From an uncultured Bacilli bacterium (GTDB taxonomy: Bacteria; Bacillota_I; Bacilli_A; RF39; UBA660), in assembly GCA_947585665.1 (NCBI GenBank), contig CANPXE010000011.1, positions 1 through 58,487 on the forward strand: a DNA stretch of 58,487 bases. Reading direction: 5' to 3'. This document shows positions 16,073-27,600 of the stretch, in pieces. The translations under genes were made by a program, and so were the position numbers. The first letter of the stretch is position 1; each line of letters starts with the position of its first letter. Under the pieces are notes generated by a model. It made no database searches. It saw only the letters and a list, made by a program, of their open reading frames with translations, and was not told where the DNA came from.

Positions 16073-16327
16073 TTATTCCTCCTTATTTACTTGTTTAATC
16101 ATTTGATTTCCTAGTACTGTAGCACCAGCTACTAATACAGCTTGAATTATTTCGTTGATTATTGTATCTCCACCCATAAGGATAGAAAATACAACAGCAA
16201 CTAACAATAAAACCATAGGAATGAATTTATCTTTAATAAAAGATGTTTTTTTAATAAATTCACCCAAAATGTACAAAACTGGTATTAGAATTAGTCTATT
16301 CTCAACGATGTATTCTAATATTTCCAT
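16073..16327 (-). CDS. Phage holin
   Basis: An 84-residue protein with two or three hydrophobic segments (ILIPVLYILGEFIKK, FIPMVLLLVAVVFSILMG, IIQAVLVAGATVLG) and a charged C-terminus (QVNKEE). The pattern resembles the Hol44/phage_holin_5 type. The position directly before the endolysin supports the role of membrane pore that releases the lysin. Confidence 0.85.
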   Translation of the reverse strand: MEILEYIVENRLILIPVLYILGEFIKKTSFIKDKFIPMVLLLVAVVFSILMGGDTIINEIIQAVLVAGATVLGNQMIKQVNKEE

Positions 16328-16329
16328 TC

Positions 16330-16671
16330 TTATTTCCCCCTTTCTTTAATAATTTCAATATTTTTATTTGTATCGTGTAGTTCTTTTGTTAGTTCATCCA
16401 CTTTGTTTTCTAGCTTATAAGCATTATCTGTATAATTCTTTATTGTTTTTGAATTTAGATCAATTACTCTAGAATTATTTGAAATAACTTGTGAATTGTT
16501 CTCTACAACAGCCTTAAAAGAATCTAGCATATAATTTTTTTCTTCCATACGTTTTAACTTCAATTCAATATATTTAGGACCATATTTAAAAACAAAATAT
16601 AAAATTATTATTATAAATATGGTTATTAATCCTATATCTTGAACAACTTTTATAATATTTTCAATTTCCAT
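16330..16671 (-). CDS. Membrane-anchored coiled-coil protein of the lysis module
   Basis: A 113-residue protein: one N-terminal membrane segment (about residues 11-30, IGLITIFIIIILYFVFKYG), then a basic stretch and a long Asn-rich coiled coil (NNSQVISNNSRVIDLNSKTI). Two nt separate it from the holin gene. It resembles BhlA/holin-accessory proteins in layout (short TM plus coiled coil); a lysis accessory role is inferred from order. Confidence 0.65.
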   Translation of the reverse strand: MEIENIIKVVQDIGLITIFIIIILYFVFKYGPKYIELKLKRMEEKNYMLDSFKAVVENNSQVISNNSRVIDLNSKTIKNYTDNAYKLENKVDELTKELHDTNKNIEIIKERGK

Positions 16672-16696
16672 TTTTACTCTCCTTTAACTACTTCTT

Positions 16697-17293
16697 TTAA
16701 CTAATCCTTCTCCAATAGAATTTATCACAATATTCATCTAGCATATCTTCGTATGGTATAACAAGAGTTATTGTGTTGTAAATGTTATTGCCTTTTGATA
16801 TAGATGTTCCTGTTCCTTTTGGCACAACGTCTTCTACTCGTACACCACCTTGAGTAGAAATATTAATCATTACAACGCCATCACCACCATCAGTAAGAAA
16901 TGCGCTCCAAATTGATGATCTAACTCCTGTGATGCCAATACTATTCCAATTAATTATTAACATTTCAGTTTCAGAATCACCAATATTTACATTTGGTTTA
17001 AATTGCAATAACATTTGTATAGTATGTCCTGCATAATTTAAGTACAAAGTTGAATCTGAAACGTTTTCTAATGTTGTACATTCGTTATTCTTTTTTTCAA
17101 TAAACGAATTTTTAAACTCTTTATCAACCAATTCCCATTTGCCACCAATTATTTGCTCTGGATTTTCGTTCTTACTAGTACAATAAATTGATCCAATTGG
17201 ATACAAAATTTTATTTAACCTCTTCCCGTTGTGATCAATAATTGCACTATCAATCATAATCTTTTTAAAATTTAATATTAATTTTTGCAACAT
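16697..17293 (-). CDS. Tail fibre/collar-type protein
   Basis: Start set at ATG 17293 (MLQKLILNFKK) by alignment with the paralogue at 17908; an ATG 15 nt upstream is also in frame. After the shared N-terminal module (LILNFKKIMIDSAIIDHNGK) comes YPIGSIYCTSKNENPEQIIG, the motif preceding phage tail-collar domains, and then a beta-rich C-terminus of about 150 residues ending FYWRRIS. It is probably a receptor-binding or fibre tip protein. It has no good ribosome binding site, so translation may be coupled to the gene just upstream. Confidence 0.7.
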   Translation of the reverse strand: MLQKLILNFKKIMIDSAIIDHNGKRLNKILYPIGSIYCTSKNENPEQIIGGKWELVDKEFKNSFIEKKNNECTTLENVSDSTLYLNYAGHTIQMLLQFKPNVNIGDSETEMLIINWNSIGITGVRSSIWSAFLTDGGDGVVMINISTQGGVRVEDVVPKGTGTSISKGNNIYNTITLVIPYEDMLDEYCDKFYWRRIS

Positions 17294-17309
17294 AATACGC
17301 TTTAGCATA

Positions 17310-17744
17310 TCATTTTTTAAATGATAAATTTAGATCACAAGTAACTACTACAGGTGTATTGTTGGAAGCGTTAGTAAACGCACTTGATTTTGTTATGTTT
17401 ATTGAAACTTTGTTTCTATTGACAACACTTGCGTTTACTATATAACCACTCATTTTTTTATAGTCTTCCCAATTACTGTCGTCGTTTATATACCCATTTT
17501 GTGTTCGAACAACGATATTGCATTTATTTACGACAACACTTAATCCTTCTTCAACGTTTTTATCGAGAACAATTGTAAAGTTTAATTCTTTTGTTCCCGA
17601 AGTGATTCTTCCGATCGTGTGAAAAGAACCATTTGTGTCATAAATATCACCATCGTGATATTCTAAAAGATTACTCAGTTTCTTCTCTTTGTGGAAGACA
17701 CATTCACTACTAATTAAAATTTTTAAAAATCTAAATATTTTCAT
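17310..17744 (-). CDS. Small tail-associated protein with variable beta-rich domain
   Basis: A 144-residue protein. Its first 30 residues (MKIFRFLKILISSECVFHKE) loosely echo the N-terminal module of the two flanking fibre-like proteins; the rest is beta-rich (FTIVLDKNVEEGLSVVVNKC, VVNRNKVSINITKSSAF). No ribosome binding site precedes the ATG. A poly-G leader ORF lies about 85 nt upstream. Function is inferred from position in the tail-fibre cluster. Confidence 0.55.
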   Translation of the reverse strand: MKIFRFLKILISSECVFHKEKKLSNLLEYHDGDIYDTNGSFHTIGRITSGTKELNFTIVLDKNVEEGLSVVVNKCNIVVRTQNGYINDDSNWEDYKKMSGYIVNASVVNRNKVSINITKSSAFTNASNNTPVVVTCDLNLSFKK

Positions 17745-17828
17745 TATTCTTTTTAATTGTGCTATGAAAAAATATAAAAGATTCCCAATTTACACAATTA
17801 AAAAACCTCCTTTCTTTCAAAAAGAGGA

Positions 17829-17879
17829 TCAGTGAGATATGCTAAACATACCCCCCCCCACAATTATATTTTTTATCAT
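17829..17879 (-). CDS. Leader-type micro-ORF with a 9-G tract
   Basis: ATG 17879 follows a strong AAGGAG site and encodes a 16-residue peptide, MIKNIIVGGGMFSISH. Codons 7-10 are formed by nine consecutive G residues (C-run 17851-17859). It resembles the leader at 18377-18463 (MIK..I..GGG..SI.H). One base fewer in the tract would extend the frame to 26 codons, ending at a stop beside the GGAGG at about 17806-17813. This may be a leader peptide, the start of a phase-variable gene, or a relic. Confidence 0.4.
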   Translation of the reverse strand: MIKNIIVGGGMFSISH

Positions 17880-17907
17880 ATTACTTCTCCTTTTTTATTA
17901 TTTTTTT

Positions 17908-18363
17908 CTAATCAGTGCTTTTTGTATATTCTAAAATAACATATCCTTTTTCAAAATTATTTGTAAAACCTTTGCCACATTGGAACTGCAATTCACTTTG
18001 ATCCACACTCAATGTAACACCACCTAAATAGTCAGCACTACCATATCCACTAGATGTAGCATAAGTCCACGGTATAGTTCTCCATTGAATTTGACTATTT
18101 GGTAAAGCTACCTTAAAAAGGCATTCAAATTTGACTAAATCATCAATTTGCAAATCACTAATTGATATATTTCCGCTAATTGATGATAAAGTTATTACTT
18201 TTCGATATATTCTTTTTTTGTTTATCCATACTCCGATAATTTTTTCTTCATTTGAATATATATTTATATCATCTAAAATTTTATTTAACATCTTCCCATT
18301 GTGACAAATCATTGAACTATCAAATATAATCTTTGTAAATTTAAATATTAATCTATTTAACAT
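17908..18363 (-). CDS. Small tail-fibre-like protein with the shared N-terminal module
   Basis: A 151-residue protein beginning MLNRLIFKFTKIIFDSSMIC, closely parallel to MLQKLILNFKKIMIDSAIID in the protein at 16697, including the following HNGKMLNKIL. The remaining 120 residues are beta-rich and unrelated (VALPNSQIQWRTIPWTYATS, YLGGVTLSVDQSELQFQCG). There is no ribosome binding site, but a poly-G leader ORF stops 13 nt upstream, so translation could depend on coupling to it. It is probably an alternative distal tail or receptor-binding part. Confidence 0.6.
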   Translation of the reverse strand: MLNRLIFKFTKIIFDSSMICHNGKMLNKILDDINIYSNEEKIIGVWINKKRIYRKVITLSSISGNISISDLQIDDLVKFECLFKVALPNSQIQWRTIPWTYATSSGYGSADYLGGVTLSVDQSELQFQCGKGFTNNFEKGYVILEYTKSTD

Positions 18364-18376
18364 TAATTGCTATCAA

Positions 18377-18463
18377 TTAACATAACATTTCAAAAATGAA
18401 AGGATGCCTAATTGATAGGACACCCCCCCCAATACATATATAAATTCTTTTATCTTTAATCAT
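18377..18463 (-). CDS. Leader-type micro-ORF with an 8-G tract
   Basis: ATG 18463 follows GTAGGAGGTAATT directly after the collagen-like gene stop. The 28-residue product starts MIKDKRIYICIGGGVLSIRH. Codons 12-14 are formed by an 8-G tract (C-run 18423-18430). As written it stops 13 nt before the next gene's ATG. A tract of 7 or 10 G would shift the stop to about 8 nt before it, and 9 G to about 40 nt before, so tract length could tune coupling. Confidence 0.45.
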   Translation of the reverse strand: MIKDKRIYICIGGGVLSIRHPFIFEMLC

Positions 18464-18476
18464 AATTACCTCCTAC

Positions 18477-19451
18477 CTATTCTTCTTCGTATGTACCAAT
18501 AATTTCATATTCAAAAAGGTCCAAAAATTCTTCTATTTTAGTAAGATCAACAATTGGAATATCAATACTTTTGTTACTTCTACCATCAAATTCATCGGAG
18601 CTACAATTTTTTATAATTTTAATATGTTTATATGCCTCAGAATTAATATTTATTTCAGTTACACTTTCAAGATTTGTAGGCATTTTAAATGATGATATTT
18701 TATTTTGAATATAATTGTTCATCTCATAAAGAATTGTTTCACTTCCATTATTATTAAAAACTACCTTTTCGTGTTGACTAGTTGCTGATGTCTTTTCAAA
18801 TTTGAAATATATAGAATCAGAAATTTTTATAAATATACCATCATTTTCAGTAGAATCACATATTTTTTCTTTTGGAAAAGTCATAAATAAAGTTTTATTG
18901 GACAAATTATCACCAGAAACAATATTTTCCAATACACCAGTATTTATATTCAAACTTTCTTTTGGAATATTTAGTGAATCAATATCATCTTCAGTAAAAT
19001 AATCTACTCCTTTTTTTGGTGTTTCTCCTGGATCTCCTTTTGGTCCAGGTTCACCCTTATCACCCTGTAAACCTTGTGGGCCTGGTGGACCCTGTGGACC
19101 TATCAGTTGTTCTAATTGTTCTTCTGTAAAATCTTCATATTTAAATGGATCACCTTTTTCTCCCTGAGGACCTGTTTTACCTTGTTCACCTTGTAATCCT
19201 TGTGGACCAGATGGACCTTGTGGACCAATTTCTCCTTGTTCACCTTGCAAACCTTGTGGGCCTGGTGGACCCTGTGGACCTATCAGTTGTTCTAATTGTT
19301 CTTGAGTAAAATCTTCGTATTTAAATGGATCACCTTTTTCTCCTTTTTCTCCTTGTGGGCCTCTCTCTCCTCTTTGAGTCAAACTACCAAATAAAGTTTG
19401 TTTTGTACTTATGCTTCCAAGTAAAGTTTTCTTTTCAACTATACTAGACAT
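18477..19451 (-). CDS. Collagen-like tail fibre protein
   Basis: A 324-residue protein from ATG 19451, overlapping the upstream gene by 8 nt. After a short N-terminus ([19 protein letters not shown]) come blocks of Gly-X-Y ([16 protein letters not shown] and similar), interrupted twice by a duplicated element starting [20 protein letters not shown]. The C-terminal 140 residues (from about 175) are non-collagenous and presumably the trimer foldon or receptor-binding part. Collagen-like stalks are common in phage tail fibres. Confidence 0.85.
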   Translation of the reverse strand: MSSIVEKKTLLGSISTKQTLFGSLTQRGERGPQGEKGEKGDPFKYEDFTQEQLEQLIGPQGPPGPQGLQGEQGEIGPQGPSGPQGLQGEQGKTGPQGEKGDPFKYEDFTEEQLEQLIGPQGPPGPQGLQGDKGEPGPKGDPGETPKKGVDYFTEDDIDSLNIPKESLNINTGVLENIVSGDNLSNKTLFMTFPKEKICDSTENDGIFIKISDSIYFKFEKTSATSQHEKVVFNNNGSETILYEMNNYIQNKISSFKMPTNLESVTEININSEAYKHIKIIKNCSSDEFDGRSNKSIDIPIVDLTKIEEFLDLFEYEIIGTYEEE

Positions 19452-19827
19452 CGTTTGATCCCTCTGGATATAATATAAAATATTTAGGTCCACTTTCGTC
19501 GTCATAGCCTATTATTGTATTATCTTCATTTATTGAAACATCATACTGATATGTAACAGGTTTAGAAATTAGCTCACCAATTGTTGTATCTTCTTTTGTT
19601 AACGAAAAAGTAATTGTATCAGTATCTTCTGGTACAATTACTTCTTTTCTGATAACAACATCAGCATTACCAAAATTTTCTTTTACAGAAAAAATAACTT
19701 TGTCATCTTTAAAAAATTTTTCATATCCTGTTATAGTACCTGTTTCATCTTTTATTGGTATTTTAACATCAAAAATTAATTTATCGCCACGCGTACATTT
19801 AATTGTTGATTCATCAATTTTATACAT
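19444..19827 (-). CDS. Baseplate/tail beta-domain protein (BppU-N-like)
   Basis: A 127-residue protein from ATG 19827 with AAAGGAGGAATAAA. The pattern [39 protein letters not shown] and [13 protein letters not shown] resembles the small Ig-like N-terminal domain found in siphophage upper baseplate proteins and separately in many Bacillota prophages. The stop overlaps the start of the collagen-like fibre gene, suggesting fixed stoichiometry or assembly together. The exact role is unproven. Confidence 0.55.
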   Translation of the reverse strand: MYKIDESTIKCTRGDKLIFDVKIPIKDETGTITGYEKFFKDDKVIFSVKENFGNADVVIRKEVIVPEDTDTITFSLTKEDTTIGELISKPVTYQYDVSINEDNTIIGYDDESGPKYFILYPEGSNDV

Positions 19828-19840
19828 TTTATTCCTCCTT

Positions 19841-21640
19841 TTAAATCTCATCAAATTTCATATATCCAGTTATAAATAAATCAGCTCTTGCCATACCAGT
19901 TTTTTGACAAATTGTATTATCACTAGCATTATTAGCTGGGATAGAATCACCAGTTCTAATCACCAATTTATTATGACCTGCAGATAGATAATCCTTAAGA
20001 TTAATACTAACCTTCTTTTCAATTGTTGTTCCACTATGGTTGGATGGTGTATACGAAGAACTTCCAAAAGCGTTTGGTATCTCAGTTAATTTAAGATTTG
20101 CTGTATTGTATTCATATTCAGACCCGAATCCCATCACATATTTAAAATTATTATCTTTATCTGTGTTATAAAGTTTAATATTTCTCGCATAACCATTAAC
20201 TGTTTTATTATTATTATCATAGAACTGAATAGGTGTGTGATATAAAACAACTTGTGCTGTTTTAATAACAAAATTTTCTGGAATTGTAAAATCTAAAGTA
20301 ACAAATGAATAGCAAAAAATGTATTTATTACTACTATCAAAACCTCCAATATTATATCCTAAAAAATCGAAATTCTGATATTTTCCAAGTGAAGAAAATT
20401 GCAAATTAGTGATTAAACCTTTTTCACTAATTAAAGAAGCTCCATTTGATAACTTTATTCCCTCTTTATTAATGATGACATTACCATTCGCAATTGTAAC
20501 ATTTCCTTCTTCATCAACAGTAAAAGTTCCATTTATAGTAGTATATCCTTCCAAAGCAAGTCTTGAAGCCGTTATTTGAATAGATTCTGCAGTTTGATTT
20601 ATTTTTGAAATTATCTCGTCGTCGCCCACTTTTTTTGAAACAATAGATACTATATTTGCCAAATCAAAAGTTAGTGCAGCCAAACTTTTAAAAGGAACTT
20701 CCTCACTTGTTTCACCAAGAATCGAAGATATAATATCACCATTAGCATCAACTTTTTCTGTTAATTTTTGTGTTGTAGTTTTTGTTGTATAAGTTTGTTC
20801 TACAAATAATGTCATAGCATTTTCTGTTTCTTTTATATCTTTTTTTATTATTTCATTAAGATTTTCTATTTCTTTTTTCACTTCTGTTATTCTTAAGTAG
20901 TAACTTTCAACTGACTTTAATGACAATTCATCATTCAATTTTTGCCAATCAGCAACATCGAATTTGTCATTATCTTTAATACAAATTAAAAAATCACCAA
21001 TTTCAACATTCTCGAATAATGAACTTTGTTCTTCGGTTGATATTTTCAAAAGATCATCCTTCTTATAATTAATTGGTAGTTCTAAAAATATTGTTTTTTT
21101 ATTAGTGATAGTATTATAAACAATAATAGGTAAATTAGTTTCTATCCAGTTATACGATACAGGATTTGTAGCTATCTGCGTATAAATATAATCAGTAAGT
21201 ATAGAGTCTTCCTCTTTTCGCCAAAAATCACCAACATGAATAGATTTATCTGTTGTAAGTAGCCAATCATTACTAGGATCATCAGTCATATAGTATGACT
21301 CAATCTTTCCATCAATTTGTTCTTTTAAATCAACTTCTGATAAAAACAAGAAATTATCACTCATAAGATCATTTCTTTTTTTATCGTATATGATAACCCA
21401 GTCAGACATATTAAAAGAGCCGATGTCTCGACTCTTTATACATCTATATATATAATTTACAGTTGTCCAGGTATCTCCTTCTTTGTAAGGTGGAATTGGT
21501 TGTCGCCCATAATTTTTATTCATTTCTTTTTCGATACTTTCTTTTAAAATATCAGCATTTTCATTTAAACTATTAAGGACCTTTCTTAAATATCCTAAAG
21601 TTACTTCGTCAGTATCATATTTAGGTTCACTTTTGATCAT
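19841..21640 (-). CDS. Tail protein, probable fibre/tail-tip component
   Basis: A 599-residue protein. The N-terminal region (about 1-100) contains YKEGDTWTTVNYIYRCIKSR...DW, a small beta module resembling carbohydrate-binding repeats of tail proteins. Residues about 230-300 are coiled coil. A middle part (GYTTINGTFTVDEEGNVTIANGNV) is typical of tail-fibre shafts, and the C-terminal 180 residues form a jelly-roll-like receptor-binding region. It lies between the giant polyvalent protein and the fibre genes. Confidence 0.75.
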   Translation of the reverse strand: MIKSEPKYDTDEVTLGYLRKVLNSLNENADILKESIEKEMNKNYGRQPIPPYKEGDTWTTVNYIYRCIKSRDIGSFNMSDWVIIYDKKRNDLMSDNFLFLSEVDLKEQIDGKIESYYMTDDPSNDWLLTTDKSIHVGDFWRKEEDSILTDYIYTQIATNPVSYNWIETNLPIIVYNTITNKKTIFLELPINYKKDDLLKISTEEQSSLFENVEIGDFLICIKDNDKFDVADWQKLNDELSLKSVESYYLRITEVKKEIENLNEIIKKDIKETENAMTLFVEQTYTTKTTTQKLTEKVDANGDIISSILGETSEEVPFKSLAALTFDLANIVSIVSKKVGDDEIISKINQTAESIQITASRLALEGYTTINGTFTVDEEGNVTIANGNVIINKEGIKLSNGASLISEKGLITNLQFSSLGKYQNFDFLGYNIGGFDSSNKYIFCYSFVTLDFTIPENFVIKTAQVVLYHTPIQFYDNNNKTVNGYARNIKLYNTDKDNNFKYVMGFGSEYEYNTANLKLTEIPNAFGSSSYTPSNHSGTTIEKKVSINLKDYLSAGHNKLVIRTGDSIPANNASDNTICQKTGMARADLFITGYMKFDEI

Positions 21641-21652
21641 ATCATCATCCTC

Positions 21653-24600
21653 CTAATATAAATAATTCCATAGACTATCTTTTTCGTATTTTGATAAATT
21701 CATTGAATTAATATAGTTAAACATAGAAGTCTTATAATTAGATAATGAATAGCCTGATAATCTAAACAAAACTACTTTTTGCGGTGTTGATAAATTCAAA
21801 GAATTAATATAATCAAATATTTTATTTTTTCTATAATCTGAATATGAACTTCCACTAAACTCATCTTTTATATTATTTACATAATTAATAGTATTTAAGA
21901 AACTTGTACTGTCTATATTAAAGTTTTTAATGATATAGCTTTGTTCTTCAGAACCATAATTCTTAAAATATAAATGAAGTTTTTGATCACTAGTTAAATT
22001 AGAGTTTTTAATATAGTCAATAACTTGTTGTTTAGCTATAACATTAACATATTTATCTTCCATTTGCTTTTTATAAATATTATAATCATACAATTGTCTT
22101 GAAGTAAAATTGTTGTTTTTTATTTCATCTAAAAATTCCCTTTTTTTATCATTATTCAAACTATAAAAATATTTAAATATGTCTTCGTTGTTTTCTAGAT
22201 TATTTAAATCATCAACTGTTATTCCTGAATTTTTTGATATTGCATCTAATAAATAATTTTTTTGATCTTTAGAATAGCTTTTATTATTTATAATTGAATA
22301 TGCTTTTTTCCCAGACGCACTTCCAGGTATACTATCTCCATTTGAATTTTTATCAGCTTTTATTTTATTTAAATCAGAATAAGCACTTCTATATTCGCGA
22401 TATTCATTGACTGAAATACCAAGTTTTTTTATTTCTTCTTGTTGTTCTTGAGTAAGAGGAGCATAACCATTGTCAAAATATTCCTTTGCATTTTTGGATG
22501 CATATTGTCCAAATGCTAGACTTTTTGCTACACCTATCGCTGAATTATCAGCTTCAAATCTTAGTTTTCCATTCGAAGTATAACTTCCTGGTAAATCGTG
22601 AGAATACATTGAAACGCCTTCAATTGTTTTCTTTATTTGTCCGCCACCAAATGGCATAACAACATAGAAAACAGGTTTCATAAGCTCGGATTTTAATGTT
22701 TTTAATGAGTTATCACGTTTATCTTTATCAGATAAATTAAATAACGCTTCTGTAGTATTAGCAAAGTCTGGTAATGCTGAAGAAATAGGTAATCTTCCAC
22801 CACCTATTAATCCACCTATAAATGGTACCTCGCCAGCGACATCTTCCAAAATAGTAGTAAATTTATCATATTCGCTCATATTTTCATTTTGAACAGTATT
22901 AACAGCATCACCAACGATGTCTATAGGTGAAAAAGCACTTTTTCTTCCTGTGACACTTTCGGAGAATTTATTATATAGCCAAGCACCTAAGAACATTTTT
23001 GCAAAAGCACCTATTAGTTTATTTAATCCTTCATCTTTCAAATCCCTAGGCATATCTTTTAGCATATATCCGTATTGGTTATTAACTTCTAATTGAAAAG
23101 CAGTAAAAAGTTTGATTAAAGGATTTTTTCTATTCATAATGGTTGGCATAGATCCTTTATCTCTTCCAGCCATAATGTCTTTAGCGAATTCATCTGCATT
23201 TCTTAGAGCTTCAATATCAGACATTCCTTTTTCTACATTTTCATAATATTTACCTCGAACGATAACATTTGATGTAAAATCATCAATTGACTCAAATAAA
23301 AGAGATGCTTTTTGATTTAAAGTATCTAATTTGGTTTTATATAATCTTTCAGCTTGATTATTTCGATTTGTAAGAAATGTTGAAGCATTAGATAAATTAT
23401 CCGTTTTATGCTGTGATGAAATAGTTTCTCTTATTGCTTTGGCCATATTCTTTGTACTTATTTGTGAATATGCTTGCGTGATAGGTATGAAGTTAGTTAA
23501 TGCTGAAGAAACGTTTAATCCTACCATATTAGCGCTTACTCTAGACTGAATATTGGTCATTGTAGAATAAATTTCTCTTCCTAATGAGTGTTCAAGAGAT
23601 CTATCACCAATTGCCTTTTTATTTGCTAAAGAATCAGTATAATCTTTAATAACAGTTGCAAAGTTACCTAGTGGATTTACAACTTTAGCTTTTAATTCAT
23701 CAACTTGTCGTTGTTTCTCATCAGCATCTATACTAATATCTTTGTATATCTTATCTAGTTCTTCAGCAAATGAAGAATCTGTATACTGATAACGAATAAC
23801 ACTTTCTAATGCTCTCAATTTCTGTATATCCTCTGTATGAAAGATAACTTCTGCAGCTCCTCTTATATAATTATCATATCCTTTTAAAGCGTTAAAATCT
23901 GTATATTTACCTTTTCTTTGCTGAGCATTTCTAAACCATACTTTTCCAGGTTTAAACATATCAGTAATACCAGCAATGTCAGTAGGTAATTTATCGTCAT
24001 TTACTTTAAAACCTAATTTTTCAGCAATTTTTCCAAATCTTGTAACTGGTTTTTGATCAACAAAATGTGGAAAATATCCTTTGCGATATTCTATTGTTTT
24101 CATACCCTGTTCTGCTAAAACTTTGTTTGTTTCAACAATTACTTCATCATAAACATTTCTGAAAACTTCAACAGCTTTTTCAACTTTTTTGTAGTCAAGT
24201 TTATTTTTTTCAATAAAATCATCAACTTGTCCGCCTGTCACTAATGTCTCTTTATTATATTTATATTCACCTAACATTTGAACAGCAACGGCTTCCTTTT
24301 GACTTAAATTTAATTTATTTATCTTTTCATTATATGAATTAACATATTTTTCCATCTTAGCATTATTATCAGTTATTGGTCTAAAATATGTTTCGTACAT
24401 TTTTGTTGCTTCTTCGTTTGACATAATATCGTAAAGATTTCGTTTCATAGTGTTTATTTCGTAGGATATTCCTCTTGATTTATCTTTCCATTCAACCATA
24501 TTTTCGGTCATTTTAAATGCTAATTCACGATACTCATCTTGCTTTAAAGCTCTTTGCTCTTGTCTTTTAAATTCAGTTGAATTGTCTTTTTCGTTCAAAT

Positions 24601-27600
24601 TTTTATTTTTTTCAATTAATCTTTTGATTCGATCTTCATATTCTAACTTTCGGTTTGCTTGTTGATTTTTTAACATCTCTACTTGTTGTAATATGTCGGC
24701 TGCCTTTTTAGTTTCTTTGCTTTTTAATTGATCATACAAGTTTTGCTTTTGAGATATCTTATCATCTATTTTTTTAATTATATCTTGTTGCGCTTCTTTA
24801 AGTTTAGAAATAGTAGATTCATTTTCAAGAATTTTCTTTTGATTTTTACTCATACCTTTTTCTTCATATTCTTGTGTATATTTTTCAAAATCAAGTTCGA
24901 ACTTATTCCTAACAAGCTTTTCTAATTTTGACATTTTTTTTGGTTTATCAATAATATTACGCTCAATATTATTTAAAGTAGCCTCTATGTCTTGTACTGA
25001 ATATCCGCTATCGAATAATGGTTTCAAGTTTTCAGAAACTTTTTTACTTTTTGAAGTTTTTAAATCGTTCCTTAAACTATTAATTTTATCTTGCACATAT
25101 TCATAATAACTTTTTTCTTCACCTGTAACTGATTTAGTATTGATATATGGTAAAGTTTTCTTTTTTGTACTTTTAATGTCCTTTAGAACTGTTCTTGTAC
25201 CTGAAGATTTATAATTTTCTTCTAGATGTTGTTGCCAAGTTTTATCTGTGAGAGAATTTTTTGCATTAATTATTTTACCATTTGGAAAAACATCAGGATA
25301 ACCTTTTATGAATTTATTAATTTCTGGATCATTTATGTCATCTATAAGTCCATTACTTATCCAAGAATTTATTAATTTCTCTTGTTGTTGTTGTAGTGAT
25401 AAATTCTCAATTTTGTTTGAATCCTCTAATATTTCTACACCATTTGGACGAGTTCCTTTATTATAAAAATTTAAAATATCATTCTTTACCTTCGTTGAAT
25501 TTATTTTTTCATATTTAATAGTGATACTGTCTTTTCCGTTTTTTAAATCAATTGTTAAAGGTTTACCACTCACTGCATCAGAAAAATCCATTATTTTATA
25601 TATTTGATCTGCTGTTGGTTTTTTTGCTATTTCACATAAAGACGTTTCTGCCCTTTCAATAATTCTAATTGCTCCATTATTAATAAAAGCTTCCATATCA
25701 GATATTGCTGATATATCACTATGTTCTCTTCTTATATTATCCTCACTGAAGTCAAGCATTTCACCATTTTCTATTATATATCCAGCTTTTTTAAAGTCAT
25801 TTGTAATGCCAAAATAATCTTTTGCTTTTTGACTAATATTCGATAACTTTTGTTTATTATTATTTTCGTCCGAAGAAAAAGAACTAGTTTTTTCTAGTCC
25901 TTTTGATGTATTTAATTCGTTTGCGCTATTTCCATTACTTTGTCGAATATATTTGTTTGAGTTAAATCGTTGGGATTCGAATCTCGCAAGTACTTCATCA
26001 ATGAATTCTGTCCACGCTTGTTCCCCTTCAATTGAAGCATTATCACTATCACTGACTCCTTGTCTAAATTCAATTTCTTCAATATTTGTATTATCGCTTT
26101 TTCTAGATTCGACATTTTCATCCCACTCCTTTGATATTTTATTAATAAAATCTTCATTGCCAAGTATAGGAATTTTAAAAATAATTTCATAATCATTATC
26201 TTCATTTTTCAGTATTCCATAATAATTGTTGTAATCATTTACTCCTAATTTTTTTTTAACTCCTGGCTTACTTCGTTGCATCATTTGATTAAATAATGTA
26301 CTTGATTTATATTTATCTAACTCTCCATTTTTATTATACTCTATTCCATTACTATTTTTCAACTTTAAATTACTGCTGTATTTTGTTTCAATTTGCAAAT
26401 TATTGCTTTGCATTCTATATGCTTCTCGCCACTTTGTCTCTAAATCTTGTACAAAATTTCTATATCTTCCTCCTTCAGTTAATTTATTTAATAATCTTTT
26501 TAATGATTCATACACTCTTTTTATTATGTTTTTTGATTGTACTGTGTTAGAAGTCTGTAAACTATTTATAAACTCTTGATTACCAAATAATTGACCTGAA
26601 ATATCAGCTAAAACCTCATCTGAAATATCAGTCGTGCCATACGTTTCTTCTAAACTTTTTATAGCATTTGCAAAATCCTTGTTTTTACTAGCGTAATCAT
26701 TAACAAAACTTCTTAAATCATCATTAGATATAGAATGAGTTATTTCGTGAACTAATAAGAATTCTCCTGCACGATCAGAATTAGGATTTAATCTTATTTC
26801 TACTTCACCATTGTCTAGAGTTTTTATTTGTGCATTTACACTAACACCTTTATCGTTGGTTATTGTAGAATCGAATAAAACATTATAATTCTTATCTTCA
26901 ATTACTTTTTCAACAGTATTAACCAATTGTGTTGTTCTTTCTGACTTTTCTAAATTTTCTGATGCACTTTTTCTTAAATTATCAATTTTTGTGTTATCAG
27001 ATTTTACATATTCATATTGTGTATTTTGAATATTATCTATATTGTTATCATTTGTGGCCATATTTTGATTAGTTTGTTGTTCTTGAGTATTTATATTACT
27101 TAAGTCTAATTCGCTTGAATTAGGCTCGTTAGCTATGCTTATATCATTGTTTTCAGATTCATTTAATGATGTTGAATTAACTTTTTGATTTTCTCTTATA
27201 ACATTTGAAACATCATTTATTGTTCCAGGTAGATTTAAAAAGCCACCTGTTATACCTCCTACAATTGCTGAAGAAACTACATCATCCCAATTAATCTTTT
27301 CTCCTTTTGAATAAGTAGCGTTTTTAATCATTGGTGAGAGAATCTCAGATAAACCTTCTTCCACACCTTCACCAATAACTTCATAACCAGCTTTACCAAG
27401 TGTCTTTATTAAACCTTTTACAGCTTCTTTTTTAATTTTACCTGTTGCTTTATCAAGTAAGAAATCAGCGCCTTTGTCTAATAAACCTGTTCCCTCTAAA
27501 CCAGGAATACCTCCAGTGATCCACTCAGTTGCTATTTCAGCTGATGATTGCATAATAGCATATTTAGCAGCTTCACTATCTGTTGCACCATTAGCATAAG

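Noticed and set aside
24728..26550. Plus-strand ORFs opposite the giant phage gene
   Set aside because: Low-complexity Phe/Leu/Ile-rich translations typical of antisense frames in AT-rich genes.
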